Shown here piece after piece: positions 27,769 through 36,565 of a stretch of DNA of 45,538 nt. Source of the DNA: Paenibacillus daejeonensis DSM 15491 (GTDB lineage Bacteria > Bacillota > Bacilli > Paenibacillales > Paenibacillaceae); assembly GCF_000378385.1 (NCBI RefSeq), contig NZ_KB899682.1, positions 1 to 45,538 on the forward strand, read 5' to 3'. The position numbers and the translations under genes are program-made. Position 1 is the first letter of the stretch, and every line of letters begins with the position of its first letter. The notes under the pieces are model-generated. The model was given only the letters and a program-made list of their open reading frames with translations. It did no database searches and had not been told where the DNA came from.

Positions 27769-29538
27769 ATGAGTGCCAATAAAAAAATGAGACGCGTGCT
27801 GCGCACCGCAGTCTTGGTCCTGACAGCAGCAGCACTGGCAGCTTGCACGAATCAAGGAAACAGTACAGAGAGGACTCAGGGAGATACGGAGACGGTGCCT
27901 TCTTATTCCCTTTACGTTCCTGCACTCACAACACCCGTGAATCTGGACGGCAGGATTACCCAGGAAGTGCTGCAGCGCTCTGGCGTTCAATGGGAAACCG
28001 TCGAGATCGGTAATGGCGGCGACCTTGCCCAGCAGATCAACCTCAAGCTGGTAGGTGGTAATTTTCCGGATGCTATTGTTCTGCCTTCGGACAGTGTCCT
28101 CTGGTCCCGCTTGATTGACGAGAACCGCTTGCTCCCGTTGGACGACTACTTCGAGAATGAGAGCGAGTATCCGAATCTGGCCAAGATCGATAAGCGAATT
28201 ATCGATAATTGGCGCGCGTCGGACGGCAGTATTTATTTTGTTCCATCTAATTATGAGCCCTATGTTGATGAGCCCTCTGCCTGGCAGGGAAATGCCCAAG
28301 GGTTGTGGGTGAATGATACCATACTGGAAGAAATAGGGATATCCAGGGACGACCTACGGACGCTTGAAGGGTTTGAGCAGTATTTGCAAGCCGCCAAGGG
28401 TCAGCAGGATTCACAAGGACGGCCCATCATCCCCCTCTCGCTCGGAGGCGAGAACTTCGCAGGTCTGGAAGTCGTCATGTCGATGTTCGGCGTACGCAGC
28501 AGTGGTAATGGATGGAATGAGCAGGAGGATGGGACGGTTGTTGCCGATTATCAAATGCCGGAATTCAAGGAAGCCTTCCGTTGGTTGAATCGCATGCATC
28601 TGGAAGGTCTGCTTGACCCGGAAACCTCCTTCCACAAGAAGGATCTGTTCGTGGAAAAGGTGAACAATTTGCGTTTTGGCGCGATGTTATTCGCTGGCTG
28701 GGACAATCCCAACCTTTCTCTGATGCAGAGCAATGACATTCCTATTTCTACCCCGATTAAAACACTGGAAGAACAAGGATTTCCGGACAATTGGTTCAGC
28801 CCGACCTACCTGCCGGTTAATGAAGGTGCACAATTGGCCCAATATGCCAACTTCAATCCGTTCGGAAGCAATGGAACCGGACTCCGGGCGGATATCAGCA
28901 ATCCGGACGCTCTGATGAAGGCGATCGACTGGATGCAGACGGAAGAGGCCTTCATCCTGATGGAATATGGTACGGAGGAGATGGGGGCCTTTACATGGGA
29001 GGACGGTGTTGTGGTGGTCAATGACGAGGTATTCCGCGGACCTGATTTTTGGGGCGGCGGCTCGGGAGGCATGGCCAGTGTCACACAACACGGCTTCTGG
29101 TGGTGGAAGCACCTGGCTAGTGTAGGAAACACGCATATTAAAACGTTGGAGCCGCCTTGGCCAGCCAACAATGCCATGCTCTACAAGGCAGAAGAGATTA
29201 ACCGCGAACAGGGAACCTTCGATCTGATCCCGGCGACAAGCCGAATTCGTCCGACCATTGGCGGTGCTGTGGAAAAGTATAGCCCTGTTCAAAACGATAT
29301 TCGCCTTCAATATTATGCAAGACTTCTACTCGCCGAGAATGAACAGATGTTCGATAATGCGTATAACCAGTTTCTAAATGAGATGAAGGTCCGCGGTCAC
29401 GATGAGGAGACAATCGCTGAATTCAATGAGCAATATAAGGCGTACAGTGAAACCCCAGCAGGACAGATTACGGTAGACATCAAGCGGAGTCTGCCACGTA
29501 ATGTTTACGAAGATGAGCCAGCTGTTATCGGGGAATAA
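27769..29538 (+). CDS. Extracellular solute-binding lipoprotein
   Basis: 589 residues with a lipoprotein signal peptide (lipobox LAAC, Cys26) and a long mature part, the size typical of LplA-type binding proteins of Paenibacillus sugar importers. The ribosome site GGGGGA precedes ATG 27769, 33 bp after the second permease. It should sit on the outer membrane face and hand its sugar to the permease pair. The sugar cannot be deduced; several tryptophan-rich stretches (WGGGSGGM, HGFWWWKH) are consistent with carbohydrate binding. Confidence 0.92.
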   Translation: MSANKKMRRVLRTAVLVLTAAALAACTNQGNSTERTQGDTETVPSYSLYVPALTTPVNLDGRITQEVLQRSGVQWETVEIGNGGDLAQQINLKLVGGNFPDAIVLPSDSVLWSRLIDENRLLPLDDYFENESEYPNLAKIDKRIIDNWRASDGSIYFVPSNYEPYVDEPSAWQGNAQGLWVNDTILEEIGISRDDLRTLEGFEQYLQAAKGQQDSQGRPIIPLSLGGENFAGLEVVMSMFGVRSSGNGWNEQEDGTVVADYQMPEFKEAFRWLNRMHLEGLLDPETSFHKKDLFVEKVNNLRFGAMLFAGWDNPNLSLMQSNDIPISTPIKTLEEQGFPDNWFSPTYLPVNEGAQLAQYANFNPFGSNGTGLRADISNPDALMKAIDWMQTEEAFILMEYGTEEMGAFTWEDGVVVVNDEVFRGPDFWGGGSGGMASVTQHGFWWWKHLASVGNTHIKTLEPPWPANNAMLYKAEEINREQGTFDLIPATSRIRPTIGGAVEKYSPVQNDIRLQYYARLLLAENEQMFDNAYNQFLNEMKVRGHDEETIAEFNEQYKAYSETPAGQITVDIKRSLPRNVYEDEPAVIGE

Positions 29539-29555
29539 GAGAATCGGAGTGATGA

Positions 29556-31112
29556 ATGTTGAATCAAGTCAATATTATTAATTTCATCCGGGGGATTGAA
29601 CCGAGGGAAGAAGTGGACTTGGTGGAGCCGGTTCGTGAACAGCTGTCCATTGTGCAAAAGCATAACCTACCCGCCACCTGGCTGCTGCAATATGATGCCC
29701 TGATTGACTCGAGATTTACGGACATGCTGTTGTACGAAACGGACCCCTTGCAAGAAATCGGTATTTGGTTCGAGGTTGTCCAGCCCATGGCAGAGAAAGC
29801 AGGTATACCTTGGCGGGGACGCTACCCTTGGGACTGGCATGCGCATGTTGGGTTTTCTGTGGGTTACACCCCGGAGGAGCGAGAGCGTCTGGCTGATGTA
29901 GTCATGGCAGAATTCTATGAGAAATTTGGCTATTACCCTCAGTCGGTAGGGTCCTGGTTCATTGACGCGCACCTGCTAAGCTACTTGTCCGACAAGTATC
30001 AGATCACCGCTTCTTGCAATTGCAAAGATCAATGGGGCACGGATGGCTATACCCTGTGGGGCGGCTATTATAACCAAGCTTATTATGCCAGCCGACGCAA
30101 TGGATTCATGCCAGCACAAACGATAGACAGTCAAATTCCGGTGCCTATCTTTCGAATGCTGGGTAGCGATCCGATCTACCAATACGAAGCGAAGCTGGGG
30201 TCAAATGGTCAAAGTGTCATTACCCTCGAACCGGTGTATTCCGGCGATGAAGGGGGAGGCGGCATACCAGAGTGGGTGCGATGGTTTTTTGAAGTGAATT
30301 TCAGACCTGAACAGGTCTCCTTTGGCTATGCCCAGGTAGGCCAGGAGAACTCGTTTGGTTGGCAGCAAATCAAGGATGGTTTCATCGACCAGATCGACCA
30401 ATTGGTCGAGATGCAGGCTGCGGATAAACTCACGGTGGTCACATTGGCGGAGTCGGGCAGATGGTTCCGACGCCGATATCCCCTGACTCCTGCTTCCTCC
30501 ATCAGCGCATTGACGGACTGGAGAGACGAAGGCCATCAATCCATCTGGTATTGCTCACGTTTCTACCGCGTTAATCTGTTGAGAAAGGAAGGGACGCTGC
30601 GAATCCGAGATATCCACCTGTTTGATGAAACGTATGAGGAGCGTTACATGAACGACGTATGCGAAGATCGGAACAGCAGGTATGATACGCTGCCGATTGT
30701 GGACGGTGCCCAATGGAGCGACGAACAGACGGTTTCAGGAATTTATCCGATTGTTTATGACGCAACGGGTACTGAATCACTCTTAGCTATACGAGAACTC
30801 TCGACGGATGAGTCAGTCTCCGGGGAACTTGCTGTGACGATGAAACTGGAAGATGGATCAATCTTGACGATGCAGTTTGAGGAAAGCTGCATTACGGTCT
30901 CTAGCCAAAATGATGAAGCGAACTGGGGTTTGCGGATGACGTGGGGGCAGACCCCCGAGGAGCCGGGTATACAGGCAACATCCAATCAGATTGGTTATAT
31001 ATATAACGGTTATGACTATAAGGTTAAATTACAAGACGTATCGTCTGTCGATGTGAAGCATTCTGTGATTGTCCTGCGACCGGTGACCAACAAAATAAAG
31101 CTGCAATTCTAA
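29556..31112 (+). CDS. Unrecognised enzyme-like protein of the transporter operon
   Basis: 518 residues, no signal peptide, so probably cytoplasmic. I do not recognise the family. The first 330 or so residues alternate strand and helix as in NodB-like or glycosidase barrels: LPATWLLQYDALID, EIGIWFEV, WDWHAHVGF, SVGSWFIDAHLLSYLSD and VTLAESGRWF. The last 180 residues look beta-rich. Acidic and His residues in these segments (EIGIWFE, DWHAH, FIDAH) could be catalytic. It is the last gene of the ABC operon, 17 bp after the binding protein, and is followed by a terminator, suggesting that it processes the imported glycan or a derivative (inference). Confidence 0.85.
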   Translation: MLNQVNIINFIRGIEPREEVDLVEPVREQLSIVQKHNLPATWLLQYDALIDSRFTDMLLYETDPLQEIGIWFEVVQPMAEKAGIPWRGRYPWDWHAHVGFSVGYTPEERERLADVVMAEFYEKFGYYPQSVGSWFIDAHLLSYLSDKYQITASCNCKDQWGTDGYTLWGGYYNQAYYASRRNGFMPAQTIDSQIPVPIFRMLGSDPIYQYEAKLGSNGQSVITLEPVYSGDEGGGGIPEWVRWFFEVNFRPEQVSFGYAQVGQENSFGWQQIKDGFIDQIDQLVEMQAADKLTVVTLAESGRWFRRRYPLTPASSISALTDWRDEGHQSIWYCSRFYRVNLLRKEGTLRIRDIHLFDETYEERYMNDVCEDRNSRYDTLPIVDGAQWSDEQTVSGIYPIVYDATGTESLLAIRELSTDESVSGELAVTMKLEDGSILTMQFEESCITVSSQNDEANWGLRMTWGQTPEEPGIQATSNQIGYIYNGYDYKVKLQDVSSVDVKHSVIVLRPVTNKIKLQF

Positions 31113-31118
31113 TACATG

Positions 31119-31156
31119 CCCCTATCTGTGAGTAAAAGCGCGGATAGGGGTGTTTT
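31119..31156 (+). terminator. Terminator of the transporter operon
   Basis: Stem CCCCTATC (31119-31126) / GATAGGGG (31143-31150) followed by TGTTTT, 6 bp after the stop of the unknown enzyme gene. Confidence 0.82.
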
Positions 31157-31170
31157 GCGGATTGGAATGT

Positions 31171-31186
31171 TGTTCCACGTGAAACA
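31171..31186. promoter_or_regulatory. parS centromere site 1
   Basis: TGTTCCACGTGAAACA is a perfect match to the 16-bp parS consensus (TGTTNCACGTGAAACA) bound by ParB/Spo0J. It lies in the 355-bp spacer before noc, the rest of which shows a terminator, a possible small ORF and no clear promoter. Confidence 0.96.
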
Positions 31187-31231
31187 CTTTTAATTTTTGC
31201 TAATCACCTTCGTCAAGCAGGAGAATGTAAA

Positions 31232-31324
31232 GTGATTGGCGAAATGATGTATTCAGCTTGTTATCGCGAGGTGTCTGTAGAGGATAAGATTTATATAGGC
31301 TTCTCAAAATCCGTTCATCCGTGA
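31232..31324 (+). CDS. Possible small peptide ORF (30 residues)
   Basis: GTG start with AGGAGA eight bases upstream, encoding a 30-residue peptide ending VHP. It starts 46 bp after parS. I know of no homologue; it may be chance or the relic of a gene disrupted when the transporter block was inserted. No promoter is evident. Confidence 0.2.
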   Translation: MIGEMMYSACYREVSVEDKIYIGFSKSVHP

Positions 31325-31467
31325 GTAGGACAAGTTTTTTGCTGTCTTCGTTAACATCATTCATTCACTTTGCGGAAGCAACGATGCGTTGATAATCATA
31401 ATTGCATAGTTTAATCTGTGAACCTCCGTAATAGTCGGAATCATGAAATTGGGTGGTAATCAACCTT

Positions 31468-32295
31468 ATGAAAGAACAATTCTCGCGTTTATTTGGACTG
31501 GGGGACCGTTCGACCAATGTCTCCAATCAGGACGAAGTGAAGCAGCTTCCCATTCAGGAGATTGATCCCAGTCCCTATCAACCACGCACGATATTTGATG
31601 ACGAACGAATCGATGAACTGCTCCAGACCATTAAGACACATGGTGTTATCCAACCGATTGTAGTGCGCATGCGCAATGACCGTTACGAGATTATTGCCGG
31701 GGAACGGCGCTTCCGTGCGGTTAAAAAATTGGGAATGGATACGATTCCCGGCATTGTCCGTGAATTCAATGATAGTCAAGCAGCATCGATCGCCCTGATC
31801 GAGAATTTGCAGCGTGAAGGATTGACGGCAATTGAGGAAGCGTATGCTTACCAAAAGCTGATTGACCTTCATCATCTGACACAGGAAAGTCTTGCGCAGC
31901 GACTCGGCAAAAGCCAGTCTACAATCGCGAACAAGATTAGACTGCTGAATTTGTCTGAACCGGTGAAGAATGCATTAATTGAGCGCAAGATTACGGAACG
32001 TCATGCTCGTGCGCTGCTGTCGCTGGATACGGAAGAATTGCAGCTCAAAGTGCTGGAGGATGTACTTACAAAGGAGCTCAATGTAAAACAGACGGAAGCG
32101 CGTGTAGCTTTCTTCAAAGAATCCAGCAAAATCAAGAAGTCCAAACGAATTTCCTTTACGAAGGATGTCCGGCTGGCCGTCAATACGATTAGACAGTCGA
32201 TTGAGATGGTATCAGGTTCCGGACTCAAAATAAAAACGGATGAAAAGGATGCCGAGGATCATTACGAGATTGTCATTCGTATTCCTAAGCATTAA
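31468..32295 (+). CDS. noc: Nucleoid occlusion protein Noc
   Basis: 275 residues, a ParB paralogue that binds Noc-binding sites and stops Z-ring assembly over the nucleoid. The N-terminus [13 protein letters not shown] is the Noc-type amphipathic membrane-targeting helix. The CTP-binding fold shows [12 protein letters not shown] and [10 protein letters not shown], then [11 protein letters not shown]. The helix-turn-helix is [23 protein letters not shown], and the C-terminus ends VIRIPKH as in B. subtilis Noc. ATG 31468 is chosen because it gives the Noc N-terminus; GTG 31453 is possible. parS itself is used by ParB, not Noc. Confidence 0.93.
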   Translation: MKEQFSRLFGLGDRSTNVSNQDEVKQLPIQEIDPSPYQPRTIFDDERIDELLQTIKTHGVIQPIVVRMRNDRYEIIAGERRFRAVKKLGMDTIPGIVREFNDSQAASIALIENLQREGLTAIEEAYAYQKLIDLHHLTQESLAQRLGKSQSTIANKIRLLNLSEPVKNALIERKITERHARALLSLDTEELQLKVLEDVLTKELNVKQTEARVAFFKESSKIKKSKRISFTKDVRLAVNTIRQSIEMVSGSGLKIKTDEKDAEDHYEIVIRIPKH

Positions 32296-32328
32296 TGAGC
32301 TGCTGCCGGATGAATCATGCATGAACTT

Positions 32329-32349
32329 GCCGTCCTGCCCAAGGACGGC
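32329..32349 (+). terminator. Hairpin after noc
   Basis: A perfect GCCGTCCT/AGGACGGC stem with a 5-nt loop lies 33 bp after the noc stop. The tail TTGCTCGATTT is T-poor, so it may be a weak terminator or an RNA-stabilising hairpin. Confidence 0.45.
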
Positions 32350-32379
32350 TTGCTCGATTTACAAGAATATTCATACAAC

Positions 32380-32409
32380 TTGCAACTTGCCAGACGAAGC
32401 GATTATATA
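32380..32409 (+). promoter_or_regulatory. Promoter of parAB
   Basis: TTGCAA (32380-32385), an 18-nt spacer and TATATA (32404-32409), 22 bp before the parA start codon. Confidence 0.55.
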
Positions 32410-32431
32410 GAAAGATTTGAGGTGAGCCGGT

Positions 32432-33205
32432 TTGTCCAAAATCATTGCAATTACGAACCAGAAGGGTGGCGTCGGAAAAACGACGACATCTGTCAACCTG
32501 GGAGCTTCATTGGCCTCGTTGGGTAGGCGTGTGCTGTTGGTCGATATCGACCCTCAGGGCAACACGACAAGCGGCATCGGGGTTAACAAGGGCGACGTCA
32601 CGAATTGCATCTATGATGTGCTTATCAATGAAGTCCATCCCAAGGATGCAATGGTTGAGACGAATATCCCCAATCTGACGATAATTCCGGCTACGATTCA
32701 ATTGGCAGGTGCTGAGATTGAGCTGGTCCCGACCATCTCCCGCGAAGTGCGGCTTAAGAAATCGCTACAGCAAGTAAAGCACATGTTTGATTATATACTG
32801 ATCGATTGCCCGCCTTCGCTGGGTATACTGACGATCAATTCCCTGACTGCAGCGGATTCGGTCATCATCCCGATTCAATGTGAATATTACGCGCTGGAGG
32901 GACTCAGCCAGCTGTTGAATACCGTCAGACTGGTTCAGAAGCATCTGAATACAACGCTGCAGATCGAGGGCGTACTCCTGACCATGTTCGATGCGCGTAC
33001 CAATCTAGGTATGCAGGTCATTGAAGAGGTGAAGAAGTATTTTCAGCAAAAGGTCTATCAAACGATCATTCCCCGGAATGTCCGTCTGAGCGAAGCGCCT
33101 TCTCACGGTCAGTCCATTATCACGTATGACCCCAGATCCAAAGGGGCGGAGGTCTATCTTGAATTGGCGAAGGAAGTGATAACCTATGAGCAAGCGGCTA
33201 GGTAG
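32432..33205 (+). CDS. parA: Chromosome partitioning ATPase ParA (Soj)
   Basis: 257 residues, a ParA/Soj ATPase that drives origin segregation with ParB and, in B. subtilis, regulates DnaA. The deviant Walker A is NQKGGVGKTTTSVNLG at the N-terminus. Walker B regions are LLVDIDPQGN and YILIDCPPSLG. The start is TTG 32432, 7 nt after GAGGTGA; the residue order SKIIAITNQKGGVGKTT supports it. Its 3' end overlaps parB by 20 bp. Confidence 0.96.
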   Translation: MSKIIAITNQKGGVGKTTTSVNLGASLASLGRRVLLVDIDPQGNTTSGIGVNKGDVTNCIYDVLINEVHPKDAMVETNIPNLTIIPATIQLAGAEIELVPTISREVRLKKSLQQVKHMFDYILIDCPPSLGILTINSLTAADSVIIPIQCEYYALEGLSQLLNTVRLVQKHLNTTLQIEGVLLTMFDARTNLGMQVIEEVKKYFQQKVYQTIIPRNVRLSEAPSHGQSIITYDPRSKGAEVYLELAKEVITYEQAAR

Positions 33206-34040
33206 AGGGCTGGATGCTCTCATCCCGTCCCTTTCTGTTAATGATGATGACAAGGTCATTGATATTCAACTGACGCAGTTGCGTCCCAATCCCTATCAAC
33301 CCCGCAAAACATTCGATGATGATTCAATCAAAGAATTGGCGGAGTCCATAAAGCAGCATGGCGTCATCCAGCCTATTATTGTACGGAGTGTTCTAAAAGG
33401 GTATGAGATTATCGCTGGAGAACGCCGGTTTCGCGCCTCCAAGCTGATCGGTTCCAATACGGTGCCAGCGGTAGTCCGGTCATTCACTGACCAGCAGGTA
33501 ATGGAAATTGCACTCATCGAGAACTTGCAACGCGAGGATCTGAATGCGATTGAAATCGCAATCGCCTACCAAGCTCTTCTTGACAAGTTTGATCTAACTC
33601 AGGAAGAACTTTCCTTAAAAGTCGGCAAGTCTCGCTCGCACATTGCGAACTTTGTGAGATTGCTTTCACTGCCTGCGGAGATCAAAGATAATGTTTCACG
33701 TGGAACATTATCAATGGGTCATGCCAGGGCGCTGGCTGGCGTGAAGGAGGATGCTCGCAAGAAAGAGTTGGCGCAATTGGCTCTGGAACAAGAGTGGAGT
33801 GTACGCGACCTGGAGGAAGCGATTCAGGCTTTGGGTCAAAAGAAGGATGATCCATCTGCTCGCGCTACGAAAAACAAAAAACGAGATCCCTACCTAGAGA
33901 ATATCGAGGAAAGCCTGCGTGAACGATTTAAGACAACCGTGAAGATTAAACAGCAAAAAGATAAAGGGCGAATTGAGCTGTTGTACTATAATAAGCAGGA
34001 TCTGGAACGCTTGTTGGAACTGTTGGAAAGATTGGCTTAA
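33186..34040 (+). CDS. parB: Chromosome partitioning protein ParB (Spo0J)
   Basis: 284 residues, the CTP-dependent clamp that loads at parS and recruits SMC. The N-terminus MSKRLGRGLDALIP carries the ParA-stimulating arginine-rich segment. The CTP fold includes NPYQPRKTFDD and GERRFRASK. The helix-turn-helix is TQEELSLKVGKSRSHIANFVRLL, and the C-terminal dimerisation segment ends LERLLELLERLA. The start is ATG 33186, inside the end of parA. A parS site lies within the gene at 33692, as in B. subtilis spo0J. Confidence 0.97.
   Translation: MSKRLGRGLDALIPSLSVNDDDKVIDIQLTQLRPNPYQPRKTFDDDSIKELAESIKQHGVIQPIIVRSVLKGYEIIAGERRFRASKLIGSNTVPAVVRSFTDQQVMEIALIENLQREDLNAIEIAIAYQALLDKFDLTQEELSLKVGKSRSHIANFVRLLSLPAEIKDNVSRGTLSMGHARALAGVKEDARKKELAQLALEQEWSVRDLEEAIQALGQKKDDPSARATKNKKRDPYLENIEESLRERFKTTVKIKQQKDKGRIELLYYNKQDLERLLELLERLA
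33692..33707. promoter_or_regulatory. parS centromere site 2, inside parB
   Basis: TGTTTCACGTGGAACA is the exact reverse complement of site 1 and a perfect parS. It is read in frame as part of the helical domain of ParB (DNVSRGTLS). Confidence 0.96.
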
Positions 34041-34055
34041 GTCACTTCCCTAATG

Positions 34056-34123
34056 GCATGCCTGAGTTGTTTTCTTTCTGCGGAAAGATTAAACTAAGGT
34101 ATGCTTTTCTTTTTCTTTTTTTT
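34056..34123 (+). terminator. Terminator after parB
   Basis: GCATGCC (34056-34062) and GGTATGC (34098-34104), with an inner TCTTTC/GAAAGA pairing, make a long stem followed by a T-rich tract (34105-34123). Confidence 0.7.
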
Positions 34124-34249
34124 GTCGTCAAAAGTGGGTGTTGAACCCATCGCGTCTTTCAGTCGTCAATAAAGGTGGGGTATCTGGCCCCGTTGTAAAA
34201 GATGAATGTCCCAAGCGGAAAAGAGGGACAAGGAAGGGTCGTGTTGCAT

Positions 34250-35413
34250 ATGAAACATGACAAAGAGCTGATCTATCTGGATCACGCAGCAACCTCGTGG
34301 CCCAAGCCGCCGGAGGTACTGGAGGCAGTCATGAAAGCCATGCAGGAAGAGGCGGCCAACCCGGGTAGAGGGAGTCACCAAATGGCAGTTAAAGCCAGTC
34401 GAGTGTTATTCGATACGCGTAAACAATTGGCTGGGTTGTTCAAAATAAAAAATCCGAACGACATCGCATTCAGCTTGAATACAACAGGGGCGCTCAATCT
34501 TGCGATTAAAGGGTATCTCAAAACAGGTGACCACGTCATTGCCACTGCAGTAGAACATAACTCGGTAAGACGTCCGTTGGAATACCTTAAGCGCACGCGA
34601 GGTATAGAAGTTGCATATATAGAGACAGATAGCGAGGGGCACCTCGATGCTTCACGCGTGAGGGAAGCGATTCGTCCCAATACGACGTTGATTGTAGCCA
34701 ATCATAGCTCGAATCTGCTTGGTAGTATTCTCCCGATCGCCGATCTCGGGGATATTGCCCGAAGTCATAATCTCCGACTCTTGGTCGATGCCGCGCAAAG
34801 TGCGGGGCTGTTAGACATTGATGTTCGGGGGATGGGGATTGATATGCTGGCGTTTCCGGGGCATAAGGGGCTACTGGGACCACAGGGGACAGGTGGATTA
34901 TACATAAGCCCAGAGGTCGATCTGGAGCCCCATATGCATGGTGGGACAGGCAGCCAGTCGGAGGCGCCGGACCAGCCGAGCATCCGCCCTGACAGGTACG
35001 AGGCGGGCACACAGAACACACCGGGACTAGGTGGTCTCCGGGCTGGTGTTGCCTTCGTGCGGGAACAGTCGGTAAGCCGAATCTATGAACATGAATGGCA
35101 GCTGTCTCAGCTGATGATAGAGGGACTGTCACGTATCAACGGGGTACGCCTGCTCGGTCCGCATGCGGGACAACCGCGGACAGGCATCGTCTCCTTTTTG
35201 GTTGGACAGGCCGACCCGTCAGAGACAGCATTCATATTAGACCAGCATTATGGGATAGCTGTACGTTCAGGGTTTCATTGTACGCCGCAGGCACATCAAT
35301 GCGCCGGAACGAGCGACACGGGAGCGGTGAGAGCGAGCGTCGGCTGTTTTACAACAAAGGAAGAGGTAGAGGCTTTGGTCTCGGCGGTGCGTGAGATCAG
35401 TCTGCATTATTGA
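34250..35413 (+). CDS. Cysteine desulfurase family protein (class V aminotransferase)
   Basis: About 387 residues, PLP-dependent, of the SufS/Csd-like group that moves sulfur (or selenium) from cysteine. N-terminus IYLDHAATSWPKPPEV; PLP lysine in FPGHKGLLGPQGTGGL; aspartate and glutamine in LLVDAAQSAG; active cysteine in VRSGFHCTPQAHQC. The start is ambiguous: ATG 34250 follows AGGAAGGG by 11 nt, while TTG 34244 has tighter spacing, and an in-frame ATG at 34202 has no good ribosome site. Located between parB and the DUF4446 gene. The sulfur acceptor is unknown; no suf or isc genes are adjacent. Confidence 0.9.
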   Translation: MKHDKELIYLDHAATSWPKPPEVLEAVMKAMQEEAANPGRGSHQMAVKASRVLFDTRKQLAGLFKIKNPNDIAFSLNTTGALNLAIKGYLKTGDHVIATAVEHNSVRRPLEYLKRTRGIEVAYIETDSEGHLDASRVREAIRPNTTLIVANHSSNLLGSILPIADLGDIARSHNLRLLVDAAQSAGLLDIDVRGMGIDMLAFPGHKGLLGPQGTGGLYISPEVDLEPHMHGGTGSQSEAPDQPSIRPDRYEAGTQNTPGLGGLRAGVAFVREQSVSRIYEHEWQLSQLMIEGLSRINGVRLLGPHAGQPRTGIVSFLVGQADPSETAFILDQHYGIAVRSGFHCTPQAHQCAGTSDTGAVRASVGCFTTKEEVEALVSAVREISLHY

Positions 35414-35443
35414 TTCAAGGAATTTGGGGAAGCGAGGATAACC

Positions 35444-35929
35444 ATGGAAGACATCACGGTATATCAGATCGGTGGATTCTTCATCGCAGTAACGTTGTTT
35501 ATGTTGGTCGTATGGAACTTTGTGTTGACTCTTAAGTTTAATCGGGTAAAGAAACAGTATCGGCGCATGATGGATGGGGCGGGCATCGATAATCTGGAAG
35601 GGGTATTAACGGATATTCAGGATCGGATGGCTGGTCTGCGGGACCGCCAGCAGCTGCAAGAATCGGAAATCAAGGCGATTGCCCAAGCGTTCGGACAGTT
35701 CAAGGGACATGTTGGTTTTCACCGGTATAATGCATTTGCAGAGCAAGGCAATGACATGAGCTTCTCTCTGGCACTCATTAACGCCCAGCAGGACGGAGTT
35801 GTTCTGAGCGGCTTGCACAGCAGGGACGAGACGTATGTCTATGCTAAGCCGCTGACTGGCGGAGAATCACCCTATGCCTTGACGCCAGAGGAGAAACAAG
35901 CGATTACTCTTGCGTTGCAGCAGTCATAG
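35444..35929 (+). CDS. DUF4446 family membrane-anchored protein
   Basis: 161 residues with one N-terminal transmembrane helix (about 10-30, GGFFIAVTLFMLVVWNFVL), a coiled-coil stretch (about 35-85) and a small globular tail. DUF4446 proteins are found beside parB and yyaC in many Bacillota; their role is unknown. It converges on and overlaps the end of yyaC by 26 bp (35904-35929), leaving no room for a terminator between them. Confidence 0.88.
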   Translation: MEDITVYQIGGFFIAVTLFMLVVWNFVLTLKFNRVKKQYRRMMDGAGIDNLEGVLTDIQDRMAGLRDRQQLQESEIKAIAQAFGQFKGHVGFHRYNAFAEQGNDMSFSLALINAQQDGVVLSGLHSRDETYVYAKPLTGGESPYALTPEEKQAITLALQQS

Positions 35930-36494
35930 ATGTACGTCGAATGGAGAGAATGCTGTGCAGGAGGCTGCCGGCAATCAAATCGGCCATTTGCATGACCAGA
36001 TGCAGTCTCGTATTCTGGAGGACAAAGTATTCCATGAATCCACCGACATTCACAATACCGGTCATATGCATTTCACCGACAGGTGGAAGTTCCTTGTTGA
36101 CTCCGGCACCGGGACGAACGGGTCCTTGTCCGAGCTGGATGCAGCCGATACTGGAGACTTGACCGAGACAAGCATCAATGCCAATGATGTAAGAGCGAGG
36201 ATGTGTACGTCCAATCTCGTCCAGGGTGTCTTGGAGATTCAGGGCATGGACGGGGTTCTCAAGCGTGCCATAGACCTGGAAGAGCGGGCTCCGTGACCGT
36301 GATAATGCCGAGCCGACGAGAGGACCAAGCGCGTCTCCAGTAGATCGGTCCGTGCCGATGCAGACGATGGCAATGTGCCTGTCGCGAGGCAGCAGACTGA
36401 GCTGAGAGGTCAAACGGTCGGTGAGGATGGACTGGACATTAGGCTCGGTGTAGGCGATCTTCAGTGGCAGATCGTTTGTCGCTGCTAGCTTCAT
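35904..36494 (-). CDS. yyaC: Spore protease-like protein YyaC
   Basis: 196 residues of the YyaC family, related to the GPR-type spore protease fold and found in spore formers near parB. Visible features are IVCIGTDRSTGDALGPLVG (acidic pair as in GPR) and IIGIDACLGQ. The start is ATG 36494, 5 nt after GGAGGG. The target is not established. It supports a spore-forming host and is probably expressed during sporulation (family inference). Confidence 0.92.
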   Translation of the reverse strand: MKLAATNDLPLKIAYTEPNVQSILTDRLTSQLSLLPRDRHIAIVCIGTDRSTGDALGPLVGSALSRSRSPLFQVYGTLENPVHALNLQDTLDEIGRTHPRSYIIGIDACLGQVSSIGCIQLGQGPVRPGAGVNKELPPVGEMHMTGIVNVGGFMEYFVLQNTRLHLVMQMADLIAGSLLHSILSIRRTSMTAATQE

Positions 36495-36565
36495 AGAATC
36501 CCTCCGGCTGGGTAGTGTGTTACTAGTATATGGACAGGCCAGCCGTTTTATACTAGAAGTAGTAA

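Noticed and set aside
34124-34249. T-box or sulfur riboswitch before the cysteine desulfurase gene
   Set aside because: Only a short GGGG/CCCC hairpin is visible; no T-box sequence, specifier stem or terminator/antiterminator pair could be found.
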